From positions 2,154,976 to 2,218,975 of the forward strand of contig NZ_CP011514.1 of assembly GCF_001653795.1 (NCBI RefSeq): a stretch of 64,000 bases of DNA, in the 5' to 3' direction. This DNA comes from Mitsuaria sp. 7. Lineage in GTDB: Bacteria; Pseudomonadota; Gammaproteobacteria; Burkholderiales; Burkholderiaceae_C. Of the stretch, positions 47,365 through 56,878 are shown one piece after another. Below the pieces are notes generated by a model. It was not told the origin of the DNA. It saw nothing but the letters and a program-made list of their open reading frames with translations, and ran no database searches. The translations under genes and the position numbers were made by a program. Numbering within the stretch: position 1 is the first letter of the stretch; every line of letters begins with the position of its first letter.

Positions 47365-47999
47365 ACCCGTCCGACGCGCCCAACGGGGCCACCGAGTCCG
47401 ACTGCGTCCCCGTCACCCGCGACCGCAGGGCGGTCGTGCTCGGCTACTGGCAGGCGTCGGTGGGCGTGGCCACGGGCCTGAGCGTCATCGTCGGCGTGCT
47501 GATCTCGGTGACCCAGCTCGTCGAATGGGTGGACGACAGCAAGCGCGCCAACCTGACCGAGCGGCTGCAGTCGCTGCAGCACGTCTCCCATCTGCTGGAG
47601 CGCGACGAGCGCATCCGGCTGCGCGCCCGCGCCTTCCAGCGCGAGCTGCTCCCCGAGATCGGCCCGCACGCCCAGGAGCTGATCCGCCTGGCCGGCTCCG
47701 GCGAGGACCTCTACCTGAGCCAGGACATGGAGAACTTCGCCGCCGTGCACTTCCATTACGAGCAGCTCGGCGCGCTGGTGAAGCTGGAGTACATCGAGTT
47801 CCCGCTGGTCTACGAGGTCGTGCCCTTCCCCGACGACTACATGGCGGCCGTCGATCCGCTGCGCAAGGCGCTCGCCGAGCACTGGAAAGGGATCGGCAAG
47901 CCCCTTCCGGACCTGGGCTCCAACATCGACTTCCTGAAGAGCTGCTACGACCTGAGCCGTGCCACCCCGCATGAGCGGCCGCATTGCCCCCGCTCATGA
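47361..47999 (+). CDS. Single-pass membrane protein of unknown function
   Basis: The TTG at 47361 overlaps the stop of the DUF2272 gene (TTGA), giving 212 residues: a charged N-terminus of ~30 residues, one membrane segment (about 35-57, A-T-G-L-S-V-I-V-G-V-L-I), and a soluble helical domain with many charged residues (L-L-E-R-D-E-R-I-R-L-R-A-R). No family recognised. The coupled start suggests it works with the DUF2272 lipoprotein. An alternative start would lie inside the upstream gene. Confidence 0.6.
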   Translation: MNPSDAPNGATESDCVPVTRDRRAVVLGYWQASVGVATGLSVIVGVLISVTQLVEWVDDSKRANLTERLQSLQHVSHLLERDERIRLRARAFQRELLPEIGPHAQELIRLAGSGEDLYLSQDMENFAAVHFHYEQLGALVKLEYIEFPLVYEVVPFPDDYMAAVDPLRKALAEHWKGIGKPLPDLGSNIDFLKSCYDLSRATPHERPHCPRS

Positions 48000-48079
48000 A
48001 CGCCCGGGGCCGCCGCGGGGAAGCACACGGGGAATGTCTCGCAAGCGCCTGTTTCCGGGGCTTCCGGACACCTTCGAGA

Positions 48080-48125
48080 GACCTTCCGGAACCTGCCGGA
48101 GCCTCCGGAAGGTTTCCGGAAGGTC
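48080..48125. repeat. Inverted repeat of TTCCGGAA units before the histidine kinase gene
   Basis: GACCTTCCGGAACC (48080-48093) and GGTTTCCGGAAGGTC (48111-48125) are nearly perfect complements, and further TCCGG units surround them (48052-48124). It may be a terminator for the upstream genes or a binding-site array for the two-component regulator that follows. Confidence 0.45.
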
Positions 48126-48216
48126 GCGGGAGGCGGCGCCGCCTACCGTCTGTGGCATCGATCCCCCCGGATCGGTCGCCACACGACGACGCCGTACAGG
48201 CGCACAGGGAGCTCGC

Positions 48217-48990
48217 ATGAACCTCACCCCACTCCGTCCTCATACCCCCCCGCCGGCGCGGCCCCGTCCCGCCGGTCCGACCGGCCGGCTCACCCGCGAG
48301 CACCGGTTGGAGCGATTGACCCGCCTTCAGATGACGCTCGCGGAAGCGCACGCCGATGCGGAACTCCGGGAACGCGAACGCGTCGCCCAGCTGCTGCATG
48401 ACCAGGTCGGCGGCCTGATCGTCCGGCTGCGGCTGGCCTTCGGGGAGTGGCGCCAGGGCGCGGGCGCCCCGGTCGGCGCGGACCCGGGGCTGGCGCAGGT
48501 CACCGAGCTGCTCGGCGAGCTGTCGCGGACGGTCCGCTCGCTGACCTTCGCGCTGGCGCCGCCGGACTGGCACGGCGACCTGCCGACGGCGCTGGAGGCC
48601 GTGGCGGCGGAGCTGGGACTGCTCGGACCGCTGGCCATCCATGTCGACGGCGGCGCGATGGGGGCGCCCGGCACGGCCGAGATCCCCGCCGCGCATCGCG
48701 CGGTCGCCTGCCGCGTGGTGCGGGAGCTCTGCCTGAACGTCCAGAAGCATGCGTCGGCATCCCGCGTCGAGATCGAGCCGAAGGTCGACGGCGGCTGGTT
48801 GAGCGTGCGCGTACGCGACGACGGACGCGGCTTCCCGACCGGTCGGGGCGAGACCGACGCGCACGCGCACGGGCTCGGGCTGAGCGGCGCACGCGCGCAG
48901 TTGCAGGCGCTGGGCGGCGCGCTGGTGCTGCGCTCGGAGCCCGGCCGCGGAACCTGCGCGACCTTGTTGATTCCGCTGGATCCGGCGTGA
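48217..48990 (+). CDS. NarL-type histidine kinase without sensor or membrane segments
   Basis: This encodes 257 residues from an ATG preceded by AGGGA; longer frames upstream cross the inverted repeat. There is a 30-residue Pro-rich N-terminus, then a helical dimerisation/phosphoacceptor region (HisKA_3) with R-E-R-V-A-Q-L-L-H-D-Q-V-G-G (His61), and an ATPase domain with the N box R-E-L-C-L-N-V-Q-K-H-A and G box D-D-G-R-G-F and H-G-L-G-L-S-G-A-R. No transmembrane helix or input domain is present, so it is cytoplasmic and must sense through a partner. The cognate regulator follows 64 bases downstream. Confidence 0.88.
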   Translation: MNLTPLRPHTPPPARPRPAGPTGRLTREHRLERLTRLQMTLAEAHADAELRERERVAQLLHDQVGGLIVRLRLAFGEWRQGAGAPVGADPGLAQVTELLGELSRTVRSLTFALAPPDWHGDLPTALEAVAAELGLLGPLAIHVDGGAMGAPGTAEIPAAHRAVACRVVRELCLNVQKHASASRVEIEPKVDGGWLSVRVRDDGRGFPTGRGETDAHAHGLGLSGARAQLQALGGALVLRSEPGRGTCATLLIPLDPA

Positions 48991-49054
48991 TCCGGCGCGT
49001 TCCTCCGCCTTCATCGTCACCTTCGTCTTCACGCTCATCGTCAGGGAGATCGTC

Positions 49055-49729
49055 ATGACCCTTCGCATCGTCCTCGCGGACGACCATCAACTCGTGCGCG
49101 AAGGCCTGCGCGCGCTCCTGTCCCGCGACGCGGGGCTGGACGTCGTCGGGCTGGCCGAGGACGGCGCCGCCGCCGTCAAACTCGTGCGCCATCTGCAGCC
49201 GGATCTGCTGATCACGGACATCGCGATGCCGGGCCTCAACGGGATCGAAGCGACGCGGCGGGTCCGCGCCCACCATCCGTCGGTGCAGGTGATCTGCCTG
49301 TCGATGCACGGGGACCAGCGCAGCGTGGTGACGGCGCTGCAGGCGGGCGCGTCGGGGTACGTGCTCAAGGACGCGTCGAGCGAGGAGCTGCTGCGCGCCG
49401 TGCGCGACGTGGCCGGCGGGCGTATCTATCTGAGCCCGGGGCTGATGGGCGGTCTGGTGGATGAGATCCGCACGCGGCACCGGCTGCCCGAGGCGGGCAC
49501 GCCGATTCCGGCGGGGCCGGCGCTGACGGCGCGGGAGCGCGAGATCGTCCAGCTCTTCGCCGAAGACCTGAGCACGCAGGAGATCGCGGACCGGCTCAAG
49601 CTCAGCGCGAAGACGGTGGCGACGCATCGCGAGAACGTGACGCGCAAGCTGGGCGTGCGCGGTGTCGCCGGCATGACGCGCTACGCGCTGAGCGAAGGCC
49701 TGAGCGAGGGAGGCGTGTCATGCCGCTGA
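49055..49729 (+). CDS. NarL/FixJ-family response regulator
   Basis: This encodes 224 residues. Receiver domain 1-~120: D9/D10 and phospho-acceptor D55 (L-L-I-T-D-I-A-M-P-G), Lys in Y-V-L-K-D. The LuxR-type HTH (~150-212) reads L-T-A-R-E-R-E-I-V-Q-L-F-A-E, then S-T-Q-E-I-A-D-R-L-K-L-S-A-K-T-V-A-T-H-R-E-N. It is the partner of the kinase upstream, and its 3' end overlaps the DUF4239 gene by 10 bases, suggesting a common transcript. Confidence 0.95.
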   Translation: MTLRIVLADDHQLVREGLRALLSRDAGLDVVGLAEDGAAAVKLVRHLQPDLLITDIAMPGLNGIEATRRVRAHHPSVQVICLSMHGDQRSVVTALQAGASGYVLKDASSEELLRAVRDVAGGRIYLSPGLMGGLVDEIRTRHRLPEAGTPIPAGPALTAREREIVQLFAEDLSTQEIADRLKLSAKTVATHRENVTRKLGVRGVAGMTRYALSEGLSEGGVSCR

Positions 49730-50526
49730 TCATCTATGAGGTGCCGAACTGGGTGCTGGGGCTGTCGCTTGTGCTGGCGTGGGTGGTGCTCGGGCTCGGC
49801 GCGCAGGCGCTGTTCCCGCGGCGCTGGCGCGAGCGCGCGACGGAGTCGGATCGCAACGTCGCGCTCGCGTCGCTGGGCGTGATCGCGACGATCAACTCGC
49901 TGCTGCTGGCGTTCTCGGCGGTGTCGGTGTGGGACTCGTTCAGCGCGGCGGAGCAGGCGGTGAGCCGCGAGGCCACGGCGATGGCGCAGCTGGGGCGATC
50001 GCTGGCCGTGTATGGAACGCCGGAGTCGAGGCTCGCGCGGGAGCGCCTGCGCGGGTATGGCCGGAGTGTGATCGGCAAGGAATGGGCGGCGATGCAACAC
50101 GAGCAGCCGAGCCAGCCGACGCTGGACGCGTTCGATGACGTCTACCGGTCGCTGGGCGATCTTCGTCCGACGACCGGGGCGGAAACGGCGCTGGTCGAGC
50201 ACATGTGGACCGAGGCGAATGACCTGCTGACGCAGCGACGCGCCCGGCTGGAGGCCAGCGACGGGAAGGTGCCGGTGACGCTGTGGGTGGTGGTGCTGGT
50301 GAGCTCGCTGCTCACCCTGGCGCCCGTCGCGGTGCTCCCCGTCACCGCCTGCAGTCGCGGGGCGATCGTGGTGCTGGCACTCGCCTTGGGACTGGTCTTC
50401 CATTTCGTCGCGGCCATGGATCGGCCATTCCTCGGCGCGGAACGCGTCACCTCGGATCCGATTGAGAACGCACTCGCCAATATGCAGAGGTGGGATGCGA
50501 GGAGTTTGCCGGTGGCGGCGAGATAG
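49720..50526 (+). CDS. DUF4239-family membrane protein
   Basis: This encodes 268 residues starting inside the regulator gene (10-base overlap). Two membrane segments near the N-terminus (W-V-L-G-L-S-L-V-L-A-W-V-V-L and the I-N-S-L-L-L-A-F region) and two near the C-terminus flank a charged helical part with the motif S-V-W-D-S-F-S-A-A-E-Q-A-V-S-R-E-A near residue 70. This is the DUF4239 (bestrophin-like) pattern, a possible small ion-channel or sensor protein. It may be the unknown input or output partner of the two-component pair. Confidence 0.7.
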   Translation: MPLIIYEVPNWVLGLSLVLAWVVLGLGAQALFPRRWRERATESDRNVALASLGVIATINSLLLAFSAVSVWDSFSAAEQAVSREATAMAQLGRSLAVYGTPESRLARERLRGYGRSVIGKEWAAMQHEQPSQPTLDAFDDVYRSLGDLRPTTGAETALVEHMWTEANDLLTQRRARLEASDGKVPVTLWVVVLVSSLLTLAPVAVLPVTACSRGAIVVLALALGLVFHFVAAMDRPFLGAERVTSDPIENALANMQRWDARSLPVAAR

Positions 50527-50670
50527 CGGCCTCGCCGGCGCATCATCCAAAGGTGGCCGATGGCGCATGAAGAGGACCGGTTGGGGCTACAACACGACAG
50601 GATGACCCGATCCCGAAGTACCTGTAGCTGCCAACTGGCGTCGCCCGAATTGCGCCATCGCAGAGCTTTC

Positions 50671-51528
50671 CTAGCTGCGGGGACTGCAGGTGAGTCTCTG
50701 GAAAGACGTGCAGTCATGCCCATTGCAGATCCGCTGATCGGAGATCACGACGGTCAGGCCGTGGTTCGGCTTGGCGACTTCATTGCTCGATGCCCCAAAG
50801 CCTTTCGATGCGCAAAAGGCATCCGCGGCCGGCTTGCCGCAATGGGTCGCCCACTCCCGACACCAATCGAGCTGGACGATGTCGCCGCTCTTGAGCTTCA
50901 GTTCAGGAGAGAAGACGGTGAGCGATCCATCCGCCGCGCGCTGGGTCGCCATCATCGAATAGCCGCGCGGCGCGCGTGAGCACCTCATGTTCACGTCTGT
51001 CACGAAGCGCCCGTCGCTGGAGGTCCAGACGGACAACGAGGTGGCCAATTCGCCCGCCGGACACCTGCCCTTGCGCGGCTTGCCTTTGCCACGCGGCAGG
51101 TTGTTGCTTCCTCCGAAAGCGAGGGCCGATTCGGTCACCGTCTGCGGCGGGGCGAGCGTGCTGCACTGCAGGGTCACCCTGTCGGCGAACGCGGCATCGC
51201 CCTGACGCACGTTCGCGACTTCCCATGCGCTCACGGCAGACCCCGCGGGACAGCGCTGCGTGATCGCACCGCCGCCCTTTCCGCCAACGGGACGCCCTGC
51301 CCGCCCGTCGATGGGCAGGAGGGTCCTCTCGTTCCAGCCGGCGCAGGTCGGCCCCACGGCATCGATCCAAAGACCGGCTTTCCCGGTGAGGCCTGTGACC
51401 CACTGGTCCTTGCCGCACGAGGCTTCGGCGCCCACAGTGAGCGAGGCCCACGCAGGGGCGGCGATGGATGCCATGGCGATTGCCAAGGCCCAAGCCAAAG
51501 CCCGCATGCGGATGAGTGAACGTGCCAT
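50671..51528 (-). CDS. Secreted Cys-rich protein of unknown function
   Basis: This encodes 285 residues from the ATG at 51528 (ribosome-binding site GGAGG). A signal peptide (M-A-R-S-L-I-R-M, then a hydrophobic A-L-A-W-A-L-A-I-A-M-A, cleavage near A-W-A) indicates export. The N-terminal repeat region has paired Cys (A-S-C-G-K-D, P-T-C-A-G-W). The C-terminal 75 residues form a separate Cys-rich domain: W-C-R-E-W-A-T-H-C-G-K-P-A-A-D-A-F-C near its start and R-L-T-C at the end, a pattern found in other secreted proteins of proteobacteria. No partner genes. The 144 bases beyond its 3' end hold no gene. Confidence 0.75.
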   Translation of the reverse strand: MARSLIRMRALAWALAIAMASIAAPAWASLTVGAEASCGKDQWVTGLTGKAGLWIDAVGPTCAGWNERTLLPIDGRAGRPVGGKGGGAITQRCPAGSAVSAWEVANVRQGDAAFADRVTLQCSTLAPPQTVTESALAFGGSNNLPRGKGKPRKGRCPAGELATSLSVWTSSDGRFVTDVNMRCSRAPRGYSMMATQRAADGSLTVFSPELKLKSGDIVQLDWCREWATHCGKPAADAFCASKGFGASSNEVAKPNHGLTVVISDQRICNGHDCTSFQRLTCSPRS

Positions 51529-51927
51529 CTTGGCCTCCTCCCTGTGCAGGTGGATCGTGCACCTGCCAGCGAGGACGGACATCCCTAGTTGTGAAGCGTC
51601 AAGACCGTGACACCGAGCGGCCGAAGGAACGACCTGCAGCCGGACGCTGAACTACCACCCCAGCGCTCGACCCTTCGACTCCCATTCGAAGTCTTGCGCG
51701 AGGACATCGATCGAGCACTGGTCGCCAAGGATCAGGTAGTGCCTGAGCTGCCAGCGCTGCGCTTCGGCAGTTCGCTACGTCGAGTTCTCAGCGACGGGGT
51801 CAGGACTTGCCACCGGCGTCGGGAACCACCACGGAAATCCTGTTGCCAAGCGGTCCGACGGGCAGCGCCGGAACGACGCGTAGGATGCGGGATCCCCTCT
51901 CCTTCCCTCGCGAAAGCCTCCCCGCCC
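51529..51927. other. Upstream region of the LysR gene, no gene
   Basis: About 400 bases lie between the divergent secreted-protein gene and the LysR gene. The LysR frame continues open upstream to 51607, but that part has no conserved sequence. The only feature seen is a 14-base motif GGGGTCAGGACTTG at 51796-51809 that recurs in this window. Confidence 0.4.
51796..51809 (+). repeat. Short dispersed repeat GGGGTCAGGACTTG, possible transposase-end relic
   Basis: The same 14 bases occur at 56298-56311, and a close variant (GCAAGACCTGACCC, the reverse complement form) at 60945-60958. This type of sequence resembles the outer ends of elements moved by REP-associated tyrosine transposases. No transposase gene is present here. 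Confidence 0.35.
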
Positions 51928-52782
51928 GTGACCGCCCACCTCGACTTCGACCTGCTCCGCAGCCTCGTCGCCGTCGCCGAGACCGGCGCGCTCAGCAAGG
52001 CCGCGGAGCGCGTCGGCCGCACGCAGTCCGCGCTGAGCATGCAGATGCAGCGCCTGGAGGACGTCGCCGGCCAGCCGCTGCTGCACCGCACCGCGCGCGG
52101 CGTGACGCTGACCGCCGCCGGCGAACGGCTGCTGGCGCACGCCCGCGAGCTGACGCGCCACCACGACGAGGCCCTCGCCGAACTGCGCGGCGTGGACGTC
52201 TCCGGCGTGCTGCGCTTCAGCTGCCCCGAGGACTACGCCGTCGTCTTCCTGCCGCATCTGCTGCAGGGCTTCGCGAGCCTGCATCCGCGCGTCCAGCTCG
52301 AAGTCGTCTGCGCGCCGACGCCCCGATTGCACGAGCTGCTGGCTCGCCATGCGGTGGACCTGGCCCTCGTGTCGGTGGAGAACGCGGACGAGCCCGGCGT
52401 CATCCGCCGCGAGCCGCTGGTCTGGGTCGCACGGCGCGGCTCGGCGGTCGCCGGCATGACGCCGCTGCCGCTCGCGCTGGGCGCGCAGGACGCGCTGGAC
52501 CACGTGCTGGCCCGACGCGCCCTCGAGGCCGTGGGCCGGGAGTTCCGGCTCGCCTACGCGAGCAGCAGCCTGGCCGGACTGATCGGCATGGCGCGCTCCG
52601 GGCAGGCAGTGACCGTGCTCACGCGGACCTCCGTGCCCGATGACCTGGAGATCCTCGACGAGGACAGCGGCCTGCCGCCGTTGCCGGTGATCGGGGTGAC
52701 GCTGGCGAGCGGGCGGGAACGGCCCTCGCCGCTGACGGCCGCCTTCGCGGCGCATGTGCGCAAGGTCCTGCCGGCCGCCTGA
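51928..52782 (+). CDS. LysR-family regulator, possibly of dialkylglycine decarboxylase
   Basis: This encodes 284 residues from a GTG at 51928; the reading frame upstream is open but not conserved. N-terminal HTH: L-L-R-S-L-V-A-V-A-E-T-G-A-L-S-K-A-A-E-R, then Q-S-A-L-S-M-Q-M-Q-R-L-E. The ligand-binding domain runs from about residue 90. It precedes a dialkylglycine decarboxylase-like gene on the same strand. In Burkholderia a LysR-type DgdR controls dgdA; a matching role is likely but not shown. Confidence 0.9.
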   Translation: MTAHLDFDLLRSLVAVAETGALSKAAERVGRTQSALSMQMQRLEDVAGQPLLHRTARGVTLTAAGERLLAHARELTRHHDEALAELRGVDVSGVLRFSCPEDYAVVFLPHLLQGFASLHPRVQLEVVCAPTPRLHELLARHAVDLALVSVENADEPGVIRREPLVWVARRGSAVAGMTPLPLALGAQDALDHVLARRALEAVGREFRLAYASSSLAGLIGMARSGQAVTVLTRTSVPDDLEILDEDSGLPPLPVIGVTLASGRERPSPLTAAFAAHVRKVLPAA

Positions 52783-52811
52783 GCGCCACTTGAGCGCCAC
52801 TTGAGCGCCAC
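52780..52811. repeat. Tandem 11-mer beginning at the stop codon of the LysR gene
   Basis: TGAGCGCCACT occurs twice and a third time without its last base, starting exactly at the TGA of the preceding gene. Confidence 0.85.
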
Positions 52812-52933
52812 ACGTGCGCTGCTCGACCGCTACTCGAGCGTCTCCTGGGCGCCTCCCGCGCGCGCCACCGATGCACGCCGCTGATGCCAGCCATCAGCAC
52901 TACTCGCTTCCCGGGCGGCCGGGATCTCCGTAG

Positions 52934-54304
<1,371 letters not shown>

Positions 54305-54309
54305 GGTGC

Positions 54310-55017
54310 TCAGCGCCCCCCTGCGACATCTCCCGCCGCGCGGTGCGCCAGTTGCTCCGCCGCCTGGGCGACGGCGGCCGCGCGGATCGGATATCGGGCC
54401 TTTCCGGCCTCCAGGCATCGCTGCACGATGTGCGGCGGCGAGGTCTCCGGCGTGCCGCCGGGGAACGGCGGCTGCGGGTCATATTCGATCTGCAGCTGGA
54501 TCTGGCGCGCGGTGTCCTCGTCGCGCATCAGCGCGACGGCCTGCAGCGCCATGTCGATGCCCGAGGTCACGCCACCGGAGGTCAGCAGATGGCCGTCCAC
54601 GCAGACGCGCGCGTCGTCGCGCAGCGCGCCGAAGGCCGGCAGGAACTCCCGCGCGGTCCAATGACAGCTCGCGCGCTTGCCGCGCAGCAGTCCGGCCGCT
54701 CCCAGCAGCAGCGAGCCCGTGCAGATGCCCATCACGTAGGACGCGCGGGCGGCCTGGGACGCGATGAATTCGATCCACGGCGCCTGCGTCAGCAGATCGT
54801 CGGCGCCCGGACCGCCGGGAACGACGAAGATGTCGCAGGCGCCGGCGCTTGCGAAGGTCGCGGTCGGCGTCAGCACCAGGCCGCGGTCGGAAGTGACCGG
54901 ATCCAGGCTTGAGGACACCAACGAGACCGTGGCGCCGGGCACCCGCGCGAGCACTTCGTACGGACCGGTCAGGTCGAGTTGCGTGACGCCGGGGAACAGC
55001 AGGACATTGACTTGCAT
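54310..55017 (-). CDS. DJ-1/PfpI-family protein, isonitrile hydratase-like
   Basis: This encodes 235 residues; AAGGAG precedes the ATG. The nucleophile elbow is G-I-C-T-G-S (Cys99) after V-V-P-G-G-P-G-A-D-D. The C-terminus Q-L-Q-I-E-Y-D-P-Q-P-P-F is the sequence seen in isonitrile hydratases (InhA), which convert isonitriles to N-substituted formamides. Its 3' end is convergent with the dgdA unit, and it is divergent from a GlxA-type regulator, which may control it. Confidence 0.8.
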   Translation of the reverse strand: MQVNVLLFPGVTQLDLTGPYEVLARVPGATVSLVSSSLDPVTSDRGLVLTPTATFASAGACDIFVVPGGPGADDLLTQAPWIEFIASQAARASYVMGICTGSLLLGAAGLLRGKRASCHWTAREFLPAFGALRDDARVCVDGHLLTSGGVTSGIDMALQAVALMRDEDTARQIQLQIEYDPQPPFPGGTPETSPPHIVQRCLEAGKARYPIRAAAVAQAAEQLAHRAAGDVAGGR

Positions 55018-55067
55018 GAAGAGGCTCCTTGAGACTCGTCACGATAAGGAAACGACAGGAGGCACGC

Positions 55068-55928
55068 GTGCCAGAAACGCGCCGGATTGCGCCAATCGAC
55101 ATCACCTTCCTGCTGTTCGAGGGCTTCCAGCCGATCGACCTCGCGGGGCCGTGGCAGGCCTTCGTCTCGGCCAACGAGGAGAGCGGCCAGACGCGCTACC
55201 GGCTGGCCACCTGCGGTACCGCGGACGTGGCCGCGACGGTGGGGGCCGGGCTGCGACTGCAGGTCGACCGGGGCCTGTCCGAGTCGCTCGCGGCGGACCT
55301 CCACACGGTGATGGTCCCGGGTGGCGAAGGCGTGCACCGCGTCGCCAGGACGCCCGAGATCCTGGCCTGGCTCAGGGCCGCGGATGCGAAGGCGCAGCGG
55401 ACCTGCAGCGTGTGCACCGGCGCTTTCCTGCTGGCCGAGGCCGGCCTGCTCGACGGCCGGCGCGTGACGACCCACTGGCGCGCCGCCGCGCTGCTGCGGC
55501 GACGCTTCCCGGCGCTGCGGGTCTCCGATGAACTGATCTACAGCGAGAGCGGCAAGTACTGGACGTCCGCGGGCGTGACCGCGGGCATCGACCTGGCGCT
55601 GATGCTCATCGAGCGCGACTGCGGCCGGACGGTGGCGCAGCGGGTGGCGCGGCGGCTGGTGGTGCCCTTGCGCAGGGATGGCGACCAGCGCCAGTACAGC
55701 CAGGCGCTGCGCGCCCAGGACCGCGCGGGCGCGCCCTTCTCCGACCTGATGGATCGCGTGCTGGCGAGGCCGTCACACCCGTGGACCATCGACGAGATGG
55801 CGGACCTCTGCCACATGTCCCGCAGGACGTTCCAGCGGAAGTTCACGGCGTCGTTCGGGGTGGCGCCGGGGGAGGCGATCGCGCGATGGCGGGAGGAGCA
55901 AGGCGTGAGTCGCAGGAGCCCGTCCTGA
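55068..55928 (+). CDS. GlxA-type regulator missing its second HTH
   Basis: GTG at 55068 has an AGGAGG ribosome-binding site, giving 286 residues (family usual ~320-335). N-terminal DJ-1/PfpI-like domain with V-P-G-G-E-G-V-H-R and C-S-V-C-T-G-A-F-L-L-A-E. C-terminal AraC-type part has only the first helix-turn-helix (W-T-I-D-E-M-A-D-L-C-H-M-S-R-R-T-F-Q-R-K-F) and then ends R-W-R-E-E-Q-G-V-S-R-R-S-P-S, about 50 residues early. The truncation is probably by insertion or deletion next to the remnant that follows. It may bind DNA poorly. It is divergent from the isonitrile hydratase-like gene. Confidence 0.75.
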   Translation: MPETRRIAPIDITFLLFEGFQPIDLAGPWQAFVSANEESGQTRYRLATCGTADVAATVGAGLRLQVDRGLSESLAADLHTVMVPGGEGVHRVARTPEILAWLRAADAKAQRTCSVCTGAFLLAEAGLLDGRRVTTHWRAAALLRRRFPALRVSDELIYSESGKYWTSAGVTAGIDLALMLIERDCGRTVAQRVARRLVVPLRRDGDQRQYSQALRAQDRAGAPFSDLMDRVLARPSHPWTIDEMADLCHMSRRTFQRKFTASFGVAPGEAIARWREEQGVSRRSPS

Positions 55929-56377
55929 GGCAGATATCCGTCCGCAAGCAGATCGGCATCACTTCAGCGCGAGCTCCTTCGGAGCAATTTCCGGAACGTC
56001 CTCGCCTTGCAGCTGGGCCTCCACGGTGTGCCCGCCCTGAAGCGCTTCGACCTGCCGGTCACGGGTGCTGTCGACACGAGCCAGCACCCGATCCAGAAGT
56101 TCCACTGGGGCGACTACACGGCCAGTCCGGGGGGCCGCTATACCTACGAAGTGCACGCATTCCGAGGCCATCCGATAGCGCTGGTGGACGACGACCTCGG
56201 GAAAGCGCTGGAGGAGGCGCCGGCCCAGGTGTTCGGTCTGCTGAACAATGATGGCGTGGCCCCGAATCCGTGGAGGAAGTGCGGGCGAAACCACTCAGGG
56301 GTCAGGACTTGTCAGAGACCATCTACGGGGCCACGTGAGGACGTATCCTCCTCCCGGCTTCAAAGGCATCTCTGCAT
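55929..56377 (+). pseudogene. Remnant region after the shortened regulator
   Basis: About 450 bases hold no complete gene. One plus-strand frame from about 55975 to 56280 reads like a protein fragment (S-N-F-R-N-V-L-A-L-Q-L-G-L-H-G-V-P-A-L-K-R-F-D and later Y-T-Y-E-V-H-A-F-R-G-H-P-I-A-L-V-D-D-D-L-G-K-A-L-E) without start or good 3' end. It may be what is left of a phospholipase D-like gene, but I cannot name the family safely. The 14-base dispersed repeat lies at 56298. Confidence 0.45.
56298..56311 (+). repeat. Second copy of the dispersed repeat GGGGTCAGGACTTG
   Basis: Identical to 51796-51809. It marks the junction between the gene remnant and the immunity-like array. Confidence 0.35.
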
Positions 56378-56839
56378 ATGGACCTCAGCCTCTCATTCCA
56401 GGACAACCAGACCGGTCACAAGGACCTCGTTCTTCGCTTCGCGGGACAGGAACGGATCTGCGATTCGTACTACCTGGTCATCGACGATGGTCTTCCTTCC
56501 GTCGGTGAAGACGAACGCAAGATCCGGGCGGTCCTCTTGCGACTCCTGGAGCAATGGCTCGAAGTCGTTCAAGGCTTGAAGGCCGGTGAGATCGGCTATC
56601 TCCCCTACGACCTGTCCGACCAATACTCTGGCTGGTTGCGCTGCACCGCCACGCCGGACGGGTACACCCTGGCCCAGGGCTGGTCGACCGTGGAAGGATG
56701 GTCGTTCCCCCCTTCCGATGTCGGAGACCTCCTTCACCACCTCGAAGGCTTCCGCGTCGACGGCCCGGTGCTGGAGGTGGCTCGCGACGATCTCCTGTCG
56801 GCCATCCGCGCGTCGGCCTCGCTGGCACGTCAGCCATGA
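56378..56839 (+). CDS. Small acidic hypothetical protein, immunity-like
   Basis: This encodes 153 residues, acidic, soluble, without signal peptide, starting M-D-L-S-L-S-F-Q-D-N. Trp- and Tyr-containing strands (S-G-W-L-R-C-T, G-W-S-T-V-E-G-W-S-F) alternate with helices, the general pattern of immunity proteins. No family recognised. It is the first of six small genes on the same strand. Confidence 0.55.
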   Translation: MDLSLSFQDNQTGHKDLVLRFAGQERICDSYYLVIDDGLPSVGEDERKIRAVLLRLLEQWLEVVQGLKAGEIGYLPYDLSDQYSGWLRCTATPDGYTLAQGWSTVEGWSFPPSDVGDLLHHLEGFRVDGPVLEVARDDLLSAIRASASLARQP

Positions 56840-56878
56840 CCTCCGACCTTCACCAGTGAGCCTCATGGCGCAACCCGC

